The notes beneath the pieces are model-generated. The model made no database searches. It saw nothing but the letters and a program-made list of their open reading frames with translations, and was not told where the DNA came from. A stretch of 64,000 nt of DNA from Leifsonia sp. Root4 (GTDB lineage: Bacteria > Actinomycetota > Actinomycetes > Actinomycetales > Microbacteriaceae): contig NZ_LMDN01000002.1 of NCBI RefSeq assembly GCF_001425085.1, forward strand, positions 124,001 through 188,000, read 5' to 3'. Of the stretch, positions 26,660-35,850 are shown piece by piece; position 1 is the stretch's first letter; the number at the start of each line of letters is the position of its first letter. The translations under genes were made by a program, and so were the position numbers.

Positions 26660-28250
26660 TGTTCGCTCCAGAGTTCAGGGCCGCGAGGGCCGCCGTTTCG
26701 TCATCGCTGAGGGTGATGCGCGGCACCTGGAAGGTGCGCGTCGTGCCATCGGGCCGCACCGTCATGTACTGCTCGGTGCTGGTGTTTTTGGTGTGGCCGT
26801 CGGCCGCGCCGGCCGCGCCATCGTGCCCGACGGCGTCGATCTGCGTGGCCAACTGCATGAGCCCGAGGATCTCGACCGGGCGCCGCAGCTCGGGTGCCAG
26901 GCTGTTGAAGACATCACCGATCGAGGTGTCGCCGTTGTTCGCTCCGCTCGCCCCGAGGGCGTCAACAAGCGCCTCGCGCATCTCGAGCAGCTGCGGCCCG
27001 CCCTGCTTGCGCATCTCGCCGAGGCTCAGCACCTCGGGCGCGTGCTGCGAGACATCGGCCAACGCCGCCGGCGGAACGTGTGATTCGGGGTCGTAGAAGC
27101 GCTCGCGCAGGTGCGGGGCGTCGAGGTTGCCCGGCATGATCTCGGCGCGCACTCGCGACTGCGGGCCGGCGGTCTGCATCCACGTGACGAGTTCCTTGTT
27201 GATGTCGCGCAGCAGACCCTCGAGCTCGCGGTCCTTGACGATGTCGTGGTTGACGATGTGCTCGCGCAGCGTCGTCGTGAGGCCGTTGCGCTGCGTGAGC
27301 ACGTCGTCGATGCCGCTGCGGATGAGGGTGACGGTCGCCCCGAAGCTGCGCCGTTCGACGGGCTTCAGCTGCGCGGCGAAGGGGTGCGAGAGGATCGTCT
27401 CGAGGTCGCCCTTGAGGTCGAGCAGCAGCGCGTCATCGCGCAGCAGCTCGAAGGCGCCCTCGAATGCACGGCCCTCGGCCGTCAGCGACATGAGCGCGTC
27501 TGTCTTGGCGAGGTACTCGTCGAGCACCTCGCCGACCGGGCGGTCCTCGGCGCGGAAGTCGTTGACGATTTGCCGGTGCATCGTCGCCACCGACTCCTCT
27601 ACCCGCTTGAAGTCGCCGGGCAGCTGGCCGATCAGGTCGATGAGATTGGCGTAGCCCTCGCGCATGTCCTCGACGGATGCCGCGGCGATCTCTCCCCCGC
27701 CAGCCACCCGGTCGCGCTCACTCTGCAGCTCGGCGATCTGCTGATCGAGGCGGCGCACGCGTTCGTCGCGGTCGGGGTTGGCCTGCGTGGCACGGTGGCG
27801 CACGGCATCCACGATCATGGTCAGGCGGGACTCGCTGAGCAGGGCGCGGTCGCGAGCGAGGCTCTCGACGAGCGAGAGCGCCTCGAGCGCGTGCGAAGTG
27901 AGCGAGTAGAACTCCTCGGTGGCGGACGAGTTTTCGCCTGCGGCACCGTTCTCGTCGGCGCCATCCTCGCTGTCGCCGGTGTCGCGGTAGAGCCACTGGT
28001 CATTCATCCACTGCACGCAGAGGGAACGACCGTTGCCATTGGGGGTGTCGGCGCCGATGGTCCGGAGGTCGGCGAGGTAGGCATCGACCTGGGCGTGCAG
28101 CCGTTCGGCCTGAATGCTGCGCCGGTCGCGGCTGAAGGAGCACTTGAAGACGGCGAGCACGAAGGGCGCCCATTTGCGATCGAGCAGGCGCAGCGTCGGC
28201 TTGTCGAACGCCTCGCGAACCCGCGCCAATTCGCCCGCGATGTCGCTCAT
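26652..28250 (-). CDS. jetA: JetA/MksF-like protein (DUF3375)
   Basis: 532 aa. The N-terminus ([30 protein letters not shown]) and middle ([23 protein letters not shown]) are characteristic of DUF3375, the kleisin-like subunit of Wadjet/MksBEF. It bridges the ATPase heads and the KITE subunit. ATG 28250 follows AAGGGGG at good spacing; the frame extends upstream but without support. It is first in a jetA-jetB-jetC operon with overlapping joints. The cold-shock/DUF1294 gene is divergent, 111 bp away. Confidence 0.9.
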   Translation of the reverse strand: MSDIAGELARVREAFDKPTLRLLDRKWAPFVLAVFKCSFSRDRRSIQAERLHAQVDAYLADLRTIGADTPNGNGRSLCVQWMNDQWLYRDTGDSEDGADENGAAGENSSATEEFYSLTSHALEALSLVESLARDRALLSESRLTMIVDAVRHRATQANPDRDERVRRLDQQIAELQSERDRVAGGGEIAAASVEDMREGYANLIDLIGQLPGDFKRVEESVATMHRQIVNDFRAEDRPVGEVLDEYLAKTDALMSLTAEGRAFEGAFELLRDDALLLDLKGDLETILSHPFAAQLKPVERRSFGATVTLIRSGIDDVLTQRNGLTTTLREHIVNHDIVKDRELEGLLRDINKELVTWMQTAGPQSRVRAEIMPGNLDAPHLRERFYDPESHVPPAALADVSQHAPEVLSLGEMRKQGGPQLLEMREALVDALGASGANNGDTSIGDVFNSLAPELRRPVEILGLMQLATQIDAVGHDGAAGAADGHTKNTSTEQYMTVRPDGTTRTFQVPRITLSDDETAALAALNSGANSD

Positions 28251-28361
28251 CGGCTGTGCCCCCTTTTCTGACCTCAATAACCGTAGTCGCCAGCCAGAGC
28301 AGGCCGAAAACGGAGGGGTGCTGCGGCGTGCCGCGGCGGTCAGCGCCGTTACGATCATCGG

Positions 28362-29054
28362 ATGAGCACTGGGGTGGAACGCAGCCGGGGAACGCTGACC
28401 AGCTGGGACGATGAGCGCGGCTTCGGCTTCGTCGAATCGCTCGCGGGCGCGAGGGTGTTCGCGCACATCTCGGCCTTCCCGGCGCGGGCCGAACGGCCGC
28501 ACGACGGCGACAGCGTGAGCTATCTGGTCGAGCGGGGTGACGACGGCAAGAGTCGGGCCCTGGACATCCGCTACACCGGCCCCGCCGCGCAGAATCCGCG
28601 CGCCGGAACGCGGACGCCACACCGCGGGGCACAGAGTTCAGACCGTCGCGCGCAACCCTCAGGCCGCCGGACGGGGCGCTCGGCTGGCCCGGCCACCTAC
28701 CTGGCGATCGTGGCCTTCATCGCCTTCGCGCTCTACGTGAACGCCAACTGGCCACTGCCGCTCTGGATTGTCGCCGTTTACGCGCTTGCGAGCCTGGCCT
28801 GCTTCATCGTCTACGCACTCGATAAATCGGCGGCCAAGCGCGGCAGCTGGCGCGTCCCGGAGAACACCCTGCACCTGTTCGCGGTGATCGGTGGCTGGCC
28901 CGGCGCGATCTGCGCCCAGCAGATGCTGCGGCACAAGACGCAGAAGGCGAGCTTCCGCGCGGTGTTCTGGGTGACTGTCGTCATCAACGTGCTCGTGTTC
29001 TCAGTGGTGACAACGCCGATCGGCGGGATGCTGCTCGCAGCCGTGGACGGCTGA
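28362..29054 (+). CDS. Cold-shock domain plus DUF1294 membrane protein
   Basis: 230 aa. Residues about 8-70 are a cold-shock domain with the RNP-like GTLTSWDDERGFGFVES and VFAHISAF. A basic linker follows, then DUF1294 (about 105-230) with transmembrane segments (TYLAIVAFIAFALYVNANW, LWIVAVYALASLACFIVYALDK) and the conserved RVPENTLHLFAVIGGWPGA. The fusion is known in bacteria; its role is not established, probably a membrane-tethered nucleic-acid binder. Confidence 0.9.
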   Translation: MSTGVERSRGTLTSWDDERGFGFVESLAGARVFAHISAFPARAERPHDGDSVSYLVERGDDGKSRALDIRYTGPAAQNPRAGTRTPHRGAQSSDRRAQPSGRRTGRSAGPATYLAIVAFIAFALYVNANWPLPLWIVAVYALASLACFIVYALDKSAAKRGSWRVPENTLHLFAVIGGWPGAICAQQMLRHKTQKASFRAVFWVTVVINVLVFSVVTTPIGGMLLAAVDG

Positions 29055-29118
29055 TCGCCGGCACTTCACCCCGTCATTGGGGCCAGCGCCGCCCTTCATC
29101 CCCGCGATACCGTGGCTG

Positions 29119-30600
29119 ATGCCCGGTCGCCATGCTCTCGTCGTCGACGACGAGAGCCTCCCGCCCGCACCGCCGCAACCGCCTTCGGGCTGGTACGCCG
29201 ACCCCTCGGATGCCGCACAATGGCGCTGGTGGTCGGGCGAGGAATGGGCGGAGCATCGGCATCCGCGCGACCCGCTCTTGGCAAACGAGTACGCACTGCC
29301 GGGCACAGCCAAATCCACAGAGCGCCCTGCCCAGTCGCTGCCGTCCTGGTCAGATCCCGGTCTCCTGCCGGAACCAACCGTCGAACCTCACCACGACCTT
29401 CGCAGTCGCATCCCGGCCCAATCTCTCATGGAGCAGATCCTTCGCCTCAGCGCAGACGCGAAGTCCGAGCCCCGCACCGACGGTCCCCACCAACTTCCGG
29501 ACGAGATTCACTCGTGGTACGCCGGAGCAGTCGGCGAGCGCCGCGTTGCCGAGATTCTGAGTCGCCTCGGCGAGGAATGGACGGTACTGCACTCCGTGCC
29601 TGTCGGCAGCGAGGGCAGCGACATCGACCATGTGTTGATCGGACCTGCCGGTGTGTACACGATCAACACCAAGCATCACGCCAATAAAGACGTCTGGGTC
29701 GCGGGTCGCGCATTGAGGGTGAGCAACCATCCGCAGCATCACATCTCGAACGCCGCCTTCGAAGCACGGCGTGCCGCGAAGCTGCTCACGCAGGCCAGCG
29801 GGCTCACGGTCGAGACTGCCGGCCTCGTCGTCGTGGTCGGCGCGCGCAAACTTGTAATCAAGGCCGCGCCGGATGGCGACGATGTGACGGTCGGTGTCGT
29901 GCGCGATTCTGAACTACTCGGTGCGCTGCAGTCGCGCCGCATCTACAGTGACGAGCAGGTGCGTCGAATAGCGGATGCCGCGGTTCAAGCGCGCACGTGG
30001 AGTTTGCTGCCCGTATCCGCCGTAGATCCAGATGAGCTTCAGACACAGTACGAGGCGCTCGAAGGCGAGCTTGCCACTGAAGCAAAGAGGCGAAGTAGCC
30101 AAGCCGCAGCGAGGCGGGCCCCCACCTCGCGACCGCAGCGCACTGCTCCGAGCCGTCCGCCGTCGCGTCGACCGTCAAAAAAGCGCCGCTCGGCGCTCCC
30201 TGAGCTGATGAAGCTGGTGGTGCTCGCGGTCGTCGTCGTCATTGCGATCAACTACCTGGGCAGTCTCAGTGCGCCGTCCGCGCCAGCCCCTGCAACGTTC
30301 GCAACGGCCGAGCTCGAACAAACCGCACTTTCTCAGGCAGCTGGAACGGCGGCGGTTGCGCTCGATCAGTTGAGCTCATCGGGTGTGAGGCCTACTTCGC
30401 TCGTGGTCGGCGACGATTCGACCCTCACTGCGCCAGACGGCTCAGCGGTTGTGGCCTTGCCTGCCGGCACCACAGCCGACTACGTGCCCAGCGTCGACGG
30501 CCTCTCCTACACACTCACGCTCACCGGGCCGCAGCACGGAACCACCGTGACGGTGACGCCAGAGGCTGGAGTCGTGCCGGCTCCGGCGGCCACCTCATAG
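29119..30600 (+). CDS. DUF2510-NERD domain membrane protein
   Basis: 493 aa from ATG 29119; TTG 29077 is an alternative and neither has a good ribosome-binding site. A DUF2510 motif (SGWYADPSDAAQWRWWSGEEW, about 20-40) precedes a NERD domain (about 130-250) with GAVGERRVAEIL and GSDIDHVLIGPAGVYTINTK. A Lys/Arg-rich stretch (about 330-370) comes before one transmembrane helix (LMKLVVLAVVVVIAINYLG). The C-terminus is probably extracellular. The NERD core is close to that of the protein at 8027-8842, with the same NTK in place of ExK. A 24-bp perfect palindrome lies in its first codons (29134-29157). Confidence 0.8.
   Translation: MPGRHALVVDDESLPPAPPQPPSGWYADPSDAAQWRWWSGEEWAEHRHPRDPLLANEYALPGTAKSTERPAQSLPSWSDPGLLPEPTVEPHHDLRSRIPAQSLMEQILRLSADAKSEPRTDGPHQLPDEIHSWYAGAVGERRVAEILSRLGEEWTVLHSVPVGSEGSDIDHVLIGPAGVYTINTKHHANKDVWVAGRALRVSNHPQHHISNAAFEARRAAKLLTQASGLTVETAGLVVVVGARKLVIKAAPDGDDVTVGVVRDSELLGALQSRRIYSDEQVRRIADAAVQARTWSLLPVSAVDPDELQTQYEALEGELATEAKRRSSQAAARRAPTSRPQRTAPSRPPSRRPSKKRRSALPELMKLVVLAVVVVIAINYLGSLSAPSAPAPATFATAELEQTALSQAAGTAAVALDQLSSSGVRPTSLVVGDDSTLTAPDGSAVVALPAGTTADYVPSVDGLSYTLTLTGPQHGTTVTVTPEAGVVPAPAATS
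29134..29157. promoter_or_regulatory. 24-bp perfect palindrome at the 5' end of the DUF2510-NERD gene
   Basis: Arm gctctcgtcgtc is followed directly by its reverse complement, centred at 29145/29146. It begins 15 bp after the proposed start codon. A perfect palindrome of this length is unusual and could be an operator or an RNA hairpin controlling translation. Confidence 0.5.
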
Positions 30601-30611
30601 CTGACGAGGCA

Positions 30612-31610
30612 CTAGCGCCAGCCGCTACTCACATCTCGGACTAAACGACCAGACATGCTGACGCCTCGCACTTCAAGTGCATTTGCTTCCTCGATGCCGG
30701 CGGAGCGCAGATAGGCGATCACGCGGTCCATGTCAGCGAGAATGTCTGGGCGTGTGCCGCGTTGGATGGCAATTACCGGGCGCACTCGAGAAGCAAGGCC
30801 AATCAGCGGGGGCCTCGAAGTCAGCAACCCCAGCTCAGCCCGCGCAGCGGCAATCTGATTGAGGATCTCCGGCGCGGCCGGGTCTTCGGTGAGCCAGTAC
30901 TGAAGCATGCGAGCGTAGACAATGGCTTGGGCAGGGGCCCAGACAATCGACTCCACACTCCGTGGCTTCACTTCAATGGCCAGCAGCTCCCCCCGTTTGC
31001 TGATTCCGACGAGATCGCAGCGATCACCAAAATGGGGCGGGCTGTCGCGAAGAACCGGGGCTTCAATCAGAAGTGCGACGATATCGTCTGTCCAGCTTTG
31101 CAAGAGTCGCTGACGTACCTGCCGATTTCGAAACTGGAGCGCGAACTCGCGGTCGATCACCGCCGTTCCGTCGCGGCCGAAAGAGGAAGCTGCCGACTGA
31201 ACGGCGCCCTCGACCGCGGTTGCTGCAACGCGCGGCACTACAGTCTCCAGGTATCCCTCGACGTCGTCGATCAGGGCCCCGGCATCCTCGAGAGAAGTCC
31301 AGTTCGACCACACCTCCTCGAAGCCTGACCGTCGGCCAAGACGAGCATGTCCGGTGAGGCGCACCTCCCCATCACGCCAGTGAACATCAAGCGCGTTCTG
31401 CATCCCGACGTACACGGTTGCCCGTTGGGCACCTGTGCGGATGTCCCGTCGGAATTGCAGGTCTACCGGATACCGGGCGCCGTTCGCGTACTCCGGGAGG
31501 CTGCGGAAGAGCCCGTGGCCTTCCCTGAATAGGTCGAGGAATTCGGAATCCACTCGGCGGTCGTATCGCGCGTCGGCTGAACCGGGCCATCCGAAACCAA
31601 GGCTTGCCAT
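30612..31610 (-). CDS. Uncharacterised protein with PD-(D/E)xK nuclease-like core
   Basis: 332 aa. The segment DRCDLVGISKRGELLAIEVKP (Asp196/Asp199, Glu213, Lys215) has the D-x(n)-ExK layout of PD-(D/E)xK nucleases, preceded by a helical region and followed by QAIVYARMLQYWL. The N-terminal half (residues 1-120) has YPVDLQFRRD and TVYVGMQNALDV, of unknown fold. No signal peptide or membrane segment. It converges on the DUF2510-NERD gene with an 11-bp gap. I do not recognise a named family; nuclease or host-maintenance roles are only inference. Confidence 0.65.
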   Translation of the reverse strand: MASLGFGWPGSADARYDRRVDSEFLDLFREGHGLFRSLPEYANGARYPVDLQFRRDIRTGAQRATVYVGMQNALDVHWRDGEVRLTGHARLGRRSGFEEVWSNWTSLEDAGALIDDVEGYLETVVPRVAATAVEGAVQSAASSFGRDGTAVIDREFALQFRNRQVRQRLLQSWTDDIVALLIEAPVLRDSPPHFGDRCDLVGISKRGELLAIEVKPRSVESIVWAPAQAIVYARMLQYWLTEDPAAPEILNQIAAARAELGLLTSRPPLIGLASRVRPVIAIQRGTRPDILADMDRVIAYLRSAGIEEANALEVRGVSMSGRLVRDVSSGWR

Positions 31611-31723
31611 GGCAGCCCCTCTCTCCGTCGAGTGCGCTCATCGTACGGCAGCCGATCCGCGTCGCGATAGCGCGACCGCGTGAATCTGCCCTCGCACACT
31701 CGTGGCCTGCCGCTACGAGCGGC

Positions 31724-32524
31724 TCAGCCTCGCGCCATCCGTACCTCACCGAGCACGCGCGCGCTGGTGCGGGTGAGCGCCCGACGCGACAGCAGCCGCG
31801 TGCTCAATGCCGTGACGTGGTTGACGCGACCGGAGACGACGCTCGGCCCGCCGTCGCGGTCGAGGGCGCGGAAGGCCGTGTCGATGACCTGGGCGCTCGT
31901 CTGCTGCCGCCCGACGGAGGCCTCGTCCGTGCCGACGACGTCGAAGAACTCGGTCTTCGTCGAACCGGGGCTCACCGCGAGCACCCGCAGGCCCGTCCCC
32001 CGCGCCTCGGCCCACAGCGCCTCGGTGAAGCTCAGCACGAACGCCTTCGTCGCGCCGTAGACCGCCATGCCCGGGGTCGGCTGGTACGCGGCGGTGCTCG
32101 CAATGGTGATGAGTGCCCCGCGGCCCTTCAGCAGCTGCGGCATGAATGCGCGGCTGAGCTCGACGAGCGTGCCGACGTTCAGCTGGATCTCGCCCGCCAT
32201 GCGCCCGGGGTCGGCGGCGTCGAACGCGCCGTGGCTGCCGAAGCCGGCGTTGTTGACCAGCGAGGTGATGCGGATGCCGCGGCGCTCGAGCTCCGCGTGG
32301 AGCGACGCCGCCGCTCCTGCCACCCCGAGGTCGGCCGGAACCACCTCGACCTCGACGCCTGAGGAGGCGCGCAGCTCGGCGGCGAGCGCTTCCAGGCGGT
32401 CGGCCCGCCGGGCGACGAGCACGAGGTTCGAGCCACGGCTCGCAAATCGCTTGGCGAACTCGACGCCGAGCCCGGAGCTCGCACCGGTGATGAGGGCGGT
32501 TCCGCCGTGGAGGTCGAGGGTCAT
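31724..32524 (-). CDS. Short-chain dehydrogenase/reductase
   Basis: 266 aa. Classical SDR: TGASSGLG nucleotide-binding motif (13-20), ADLG, NNAGFG, and the catalytic Ser plus YGATK motif. The form resembles the DltE/YqjQ-type subgroup; substrate unknown. The start at 32524 is the ATG just before the first beta strand; a GTG at 32563 is an alternative. The TetR gene is divergent and the shared promoter holds two inverted repeats, so TetR-controlled expression is likely. Confidence 0.88.
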   Translation of the reverse strand: MTLDLHGGTALITGASSGLGVEFAKRFASRGSNLVLVARRADRLEALAAELRASSGVEVEVVPADLGVAGAAASLHAELERRGIRITSLVNNAGFGSHGAFDAADPGRMAGEIQLNVGTLVELSRAFMPQLLKGRGALITIASTAAYQPTPGMAVYGATKAFVLSFTEALWAEARGTGLRVLAVSPGSTKTEFFDVVGTDEASVGRQQTSAQVIDTAFRALDRDGGPSVVSGRVNHVTALSTRLLSRRALTRTSARVLGEVRMARG

Positions 32525-32570
32525 GGTGGTCCAATCGTCGGTGGTGCCGCGATCGAGCGGCACCGAATGT

Positions 32571-32620
32571 TGTCAGTGACATCATTGTGCACGGCATCCG
32601 CAGTGTTGTCAATGTCAACA
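32571..32620. promoter_or_regulatory. Two inverted repeats in the SDR/TetR divergent promoter
   Basis: Site 1 is TGTCA-g-TGACA (32571-32581). Site 2 is tgttgtcaatgtcaaca (32604-32620), a near-palindrome with matching outer arms tgttg/caaca. Centres are 36 bp apart. They share the ttgtcaRtg core, as expected for operators of the adjacent TetR protein. Confidence 0.6.
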
Positions 32621-32638
32621 TGACGGTAGGATCATCGT

Positions 32639-33241
32639 GTGCCCGCTCAGCCCTACCACCATGGCGACCTCCGCCGCACGCTGCTGGAAGCCGCCGCGAG
32701 GAGCCTCGAAACCGACGGCATCGATGCGCTGTCGCTGCGGCAACTCGCACGCGATGCCGGCGTCAGTCATGCCGCCCCCAGCCGCCATTTCCGCGACAAG
32801 CAGGCCCTGCTCGACGCGCTCGCCGAGGACGGCTTCGTTCGGATGTCCGCGGCGCTGGAGCGCGCGAGCGGAGCAGAGAGCGCAACGAGCCCGGCCGCCG
32901 TCCGCGCCCGCTTCGATGCGCTGGCGCGCGCCTACGTCGCCTTCGCGCTGGCCCAGCCGACCCTGCTCGCCCTCATGTTCGGACTCAAGCATTCCCCGGA
33001 TGCCCGGGCCGAACTCATCGCGGCCGGCCATGCGTCGATGGAGGTCACCATGCGCGTGGTGCTCGACGCCCAGGCCACTGGCGCGATCGGCCCCGGCGAT
33101 GCCCAGCGCATCGCACTCGTTGCCTTCGCCACGTTCCACGGCATCGCGACCCTCGCCTCGGGCGGCCTGCTCGACGGGGTGCCAGCGGATGACCTCGTGG
33201 CGGCCGCGCTGGATCTCTTCTGGCGCGGCCTCCAACCCTGA
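32639..33241 (+). CDS. TetR/AcrR family repressor
   Basis: 200 aa from GTG 32639 (GGTAGGA upstream). The N-terminal helix-turn-helix is LSLRQLARDAGVSHAAPSRHFRDKQALLDAL. The C-terminal domain has the TetR_C pattern LAQPTLLALMFGL. It is divergent from the SDR gene with two palindromic sites between, the standard layout for local repression relieved by a small ligand. Confidence 0.9.
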   Translation: MPAQPYHHGDLRRTLLEAAARSLETDGIDALSLRQLARDAGVSHAAPSRHFRDKQALLDALAEDGFVRMSAALERASGAESATSPAAVRARFDALARAYVAFALAQPTLLALMFGLKHSPDARAELIAAGHASMEVTMRVVLDAQATGAIGPGDAQRIALVAFATFHGIATLASGGLLDGVPADDLVAAALDLFWRGLQP

Positions 33242-33268
33242 CCTGAGCCCGCTGGCTCGGCGCGCTAC

Positions 33269-33970
33269 TCAGCCCTCGCGCGCTCCCTGCACGAGGTCCT
33301 CGATCTCGGGGAACCCCTCGGCGACGGTGACCCACATCATCTGCTCGTCGACGCGGCTGTAGTGCTGCACGACGATCTCCTGACTGCGCGCGACGAGCGA
33401 CCACATCGGGTCGTCGAAGCGCTGGGGATCGGCCGCAACGAGCAGCCGGGCCAACTCCCCCACCCGGGTCGTGAGCGCCTCACAGGCCAGCGGGAGTGCG
33501 GCATCCTCGCGGAAGGCATCTCGCCCGCGATCGACGATCTCGGAGGCGGTGGCGAGCGTGACGTCGAGCCCGCGGAGCCAGCGCTCGATCTGCTCGGTGT
33601 GCTCAACGGGATCGAACGGCGGGACTGGATCGGCCGTGGCTGCAACGTCGACCATCCCGGCTGGATCGGCGGTGGTGGCGGCGTCGGCGATCGCCTTCGC
33701 CGCTTCGCCCGCAACGCGGGGTCCGTCGCTGCCGACCTGCCCTCGCGTGCCTTGCTCCCGCTCGGTTTCGCGCTCATCGGCGAGGCCGGCAGCGGCGAGC
33801 AGAATCTGCTCGAAGCGCGCGTACGGCATGATCACGGCCTCCGCCTTGCGGTGCGATCCGAGCACGACAGGCGGCGCTCCCGCTGGGTCCGCCCGGAAAC
33901 TGCGCAGCACTCCGGAGAGCCCCGCGCGCGCATCGGCCACCGTCGTCACGGTGAGGGGGCGGGCGTTCAT
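33269..33970 (-). CDS. Phd/YefM-like antitoxin fused to a degenerate HepT (HEPN/DUF86) toxin domain
   Basis: 233 aa. Residues 1-60 look like a Phd/YefM antitoxin (TVADARAGLSGVLRSF, PVVLGSHRKAEAVIMPYARFEQ). After a linker, residues about 120-230 match DUF86/HepT (SEIVDRGRDAF, ALTTRVGELARLL, DPMWSLVARS, HYSRVDEQMMW, GFPEIEDLV). HepT RNases use R-x4-H-x-Y. Aligned on Tyr204, the Arg and His positions read Gln197 and Gln202, so the RNase site appears dead. The start at 33970 has GGAAGG. A palindrome just upstream (33999-34010) suits antitoxin autoregulation. Confidence 0.7.
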   Translation of the reverse strand: MNARPLTVTTVADARAGLSGVLRSFRADPAGAPPVVLGSHRKAEAVIMPYARFEQILLAAAGLADERETEREQGTRGQVGSDGPRVAGEAAKAIADAATTADPAGMVDVAATADPVPPFDPVEHTEQIERWLRGLDVTLATASEIVDRGRDAFREDAALPLACEALTTRVGELARLLVAADPQRFDDPMWSLVARSQEIVVQHYSRVDEQMMWVTVAEGFPEIEDLVQGAREG

Positions 33971-33998
33971 GCCTTCCAGAATAGAGCCATCGCCGAAA

Positions 33999-34018
33999 AT
34001 ATGTACATATTTATGTAC
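33999..34018. promoter_or_regulatory. ATATGTACATAT palindrome and second ATGTAC half-site
   Basis: A perfect 12-bp palindrome (33999-34010) is followed by tttatgtac (to 34018), giving two TGTAC half-sites in an AT-rich tract unlike its surroundings. It lies upstream of the antitoxin-fusion gene and of the secreted nuclease gene. Likely operator. Confidence 0.6.
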
Positions 34019-34053
34019 TAGTTTTGGAGCTCGGCACCAAACACAAGGGATTC

Positions 34054-34854
34054 ATGGGCACCAACACACGAGCCAGCCGCGCGCGGGCACGAACGCGACT
34101 GACCCGAGCCGCCTGGCTGCTCATTCCGCTCCTCGCGGTGCTGGGATACACCGCGATCAGCACCCTCACCGGGCCCGCGCCCGTGGCACCCGGAGTCGAA
34201 ACCGGCAGCGCAGAGGTCGAGGTGCCGAGCACCGCACTGCCGGCGCCGATGCCGACGCTGGATCCGCCGTCATCCGAGGGAACCGGCACCACCGCGTCCG
34301 AGCTGCTCGCCACCCTCCCGGTCAAGGGCCGCGCCCCAAAGACCGGCTACGACCGCGAGGAAAGCTTCGGCAGCGCCTGGCGCGACGTCGACCAGAACGG
34401 CTGCGATACCCGCAACGACATCCTCGCTCGCGACCTCACGAGCATCGATCGGCCGAGCGGATGCCGCGTGCTGAGCGGCATGCTCGCCGACCCGTACACG
34501 GGCACGAGCATTGAGTTCGTGCGCGGTCAGGGAACCTCGCAGGCCGTGCAGATCGACCACGTCGTCGCCCTGATGAATGCGTGGGAGACCGGGGCCCAGC
34601 AGCTGACGGCCGAGCAGCGGCTGGCGTTTGCCAACGATCCGCTCAATCTGCTGGCGGTGGACGGGCCGAGCAACTCCAGCAAGGGGGCCGGCGACGCGGC
34701 CACCTGGCTGCCGCCGGAGAAGGGCTTCCGCTGCGAGTACGTCGCCCGGCAGGTCGCGGTGAAGCATGAGTACGGACTCTGGGTGACGGCGGCGGAGCGC
34801 GACGCGATTGCGCGCGTGCTCGACGGCTGCCCGGGGCAACTCGCACCGCAGTAG
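34054..34854 (+). CDS. Secreted or membrane-anchored HNH nuclease (DUF1524 type)
   Basis: 266 aa. A basic N-terminus and one hydrophobic segment (AWLLIPLLAVLGYTAIST, about 20-37) precede a Pro/Thr-rich linker and a DUF1524-type HNH domain (about 100-250). Active-site candidates are QIDHVVAL (Asp168-His169), FANDPLNLL (Asn198) and NSSKGAGDAATWLPP. Such proteins are extracellular DNases. ATG 34054 has AAGGGA; an upstream TTG at 34024 would add ten residues. A hairpin terminator follows at 34880. Confidence 0.88.
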   Translation: MGTNTRASRARARTRLTRAAWLLIPLLAVLGYTAISTLTGPAPVAPGVETGSAEVEVPSTALPAPMPTLDPPSSEGTGTTASELLATLPVKGRAPKTGYDREESFGSAWRDVDQNGCDTRNDILARDLTSIDRPSGCRVLSGMLADPYTGTSIEFVRGQGTSQAVQIDHVVALMNAWETGAQQLTAEQRLAFANDPLNLLAVDGPSNSSKGAGDAATWLPPEKGFRCEYVARQVAVKHEYGLWVTAAERDAIARVLDGCPGQLAPQ

Positions 34855-34879
34855 CGGGAACAGTGAACCGCGGCAACAA

Positions 34880-34911
34880 GAACGGCCGCCCACCGAGGTG
34901 GACGGCCGTTC
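34880..34911. terminator. Bidirectional hairpin terminator
   Basis: Stem gaacggccg / cggccgttc with an inner cacc/ggtg stem, between the convergent nuclease and SDR genes. Factor-independent termination in both directions is likely, though the T tract is weak. Confidence 0.7.
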
Positions 34912-34923
34912 TGCGCGACAGGG

Positions 34924-35679
34924 CTACTTGGCGGTGTAGCCACCGTCGACGAGGTGGTAGCTGCCGGTGACGAAACTCGCTGCGTCACTCGCGAGGAACG
35001 CGACGAGGGCGGCGACCTCCTCGGGGCGGCCGAGGCGGCCGATCGGGTGCAGGCTCTCGAGGTAGGCCTGCGCGTCGGCGTCCATGGTGGCGTCAATGAG
35101 CGGCGTCTTGATGAAGCCGGGTCCGACGGAGTTCACGCGCACGCCCTGCTGGGCGTACTCGATGGCGGCGGTCTTGGTGAGTCCGACGACGCCGTGCTTG
35201 GCCGCGACGTAGGCCGGCGCGTTGGCGAAGCCGACGCTGCCGAGGATCGAGGCGACGTTCACTACCGCGCCGCCGCCGTTGGCGACGATCGCGGGCAGTT
35301 GCGCGCGCATGCCGTAGAACAGCGAATTGAGGTTCACCTCGATGACCTTCGACCAACCGTCGAGCGGGTACTCCCCCACCGACGACGCCGGGCCGCCGAT
35401 GCCGGCGTTGTTCACGGCGATCCGCAGCGGGGCGAGTGCGTTCGCCGCCGCGATGGACGACTCGATCCAGGCCTGATCGGTCACGTCGCCGACCGAGGCC
35501 TCTGCGGTGCCACCGGCCGCGCGAATCTCCTCGACCACGGCCGCCGCGGCATCCGCATTGAGGTCGTTGACCAGCACCGCGGCGCCGCTCGCCGCCAGCT
35601 CCAGCGCCACAGCGCGCCCGATGCCGCTGCCGGCTCCGGTCACAATCGCCGATCGTCCAGATACGTCGTAAACAGCCAT
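34924..35679 (-). CDS. SDR family oxidoreductase (3-oxoacyl-ACP reductase-like)
   Basis: 251 aa. [10 protein letters not shown] cofactor loop, VNNAGIGG, catalytic Ser (VNVASILGS) and YVAAK, then GPGFIKTPL and the C-terminal [16 protein letters not shown] typical of FabG-like enzymes. NAD(P)-dependent alcohol/ketone conversion; substrate unknown. ATG 35679 is preferred over 35691 because GGAGA lies at 5-nt spacing. Confidence 0.88.
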   Translation of the reverse strand: MAVYDVSGRSAIVTGAGSGIGRAVALELAASGAAVLVNDLNADAAAAVVEEIRAAGGTAEASVGDVTDQAWIESSIAAANALAPLRIAVNNAGIGGPASSVGEYPLDGWSKVIEVNLNSLFYGMRAQLPAIVANGGGAVVNVASILGSVGFANAPAYVAAKHGVVGLTKTAAIEYAQQGVRVNSVGPGFIKTPLIDATMDADAQAYLESLHPIGRLGRPEEVAALVAFLASDAASFVTGSYHLVDGGYTAK

Positions 35680-35850
35680 CACACTCTCCATCTCAAAACA
35701 AATGTTGCGTTCGGAGCACCGGGGGCGAAGGCGTTGCCGCGTTCGATTCCGGCCTCACCTCGACGCTATGCCCGCAGTTTGTGCGCCCCCTGAGTGCGCG
35801 TTGTGCGGCGGCTCGGCGCTTGCCGGATGCAGCGGGGCGAAGCTGCGAGA

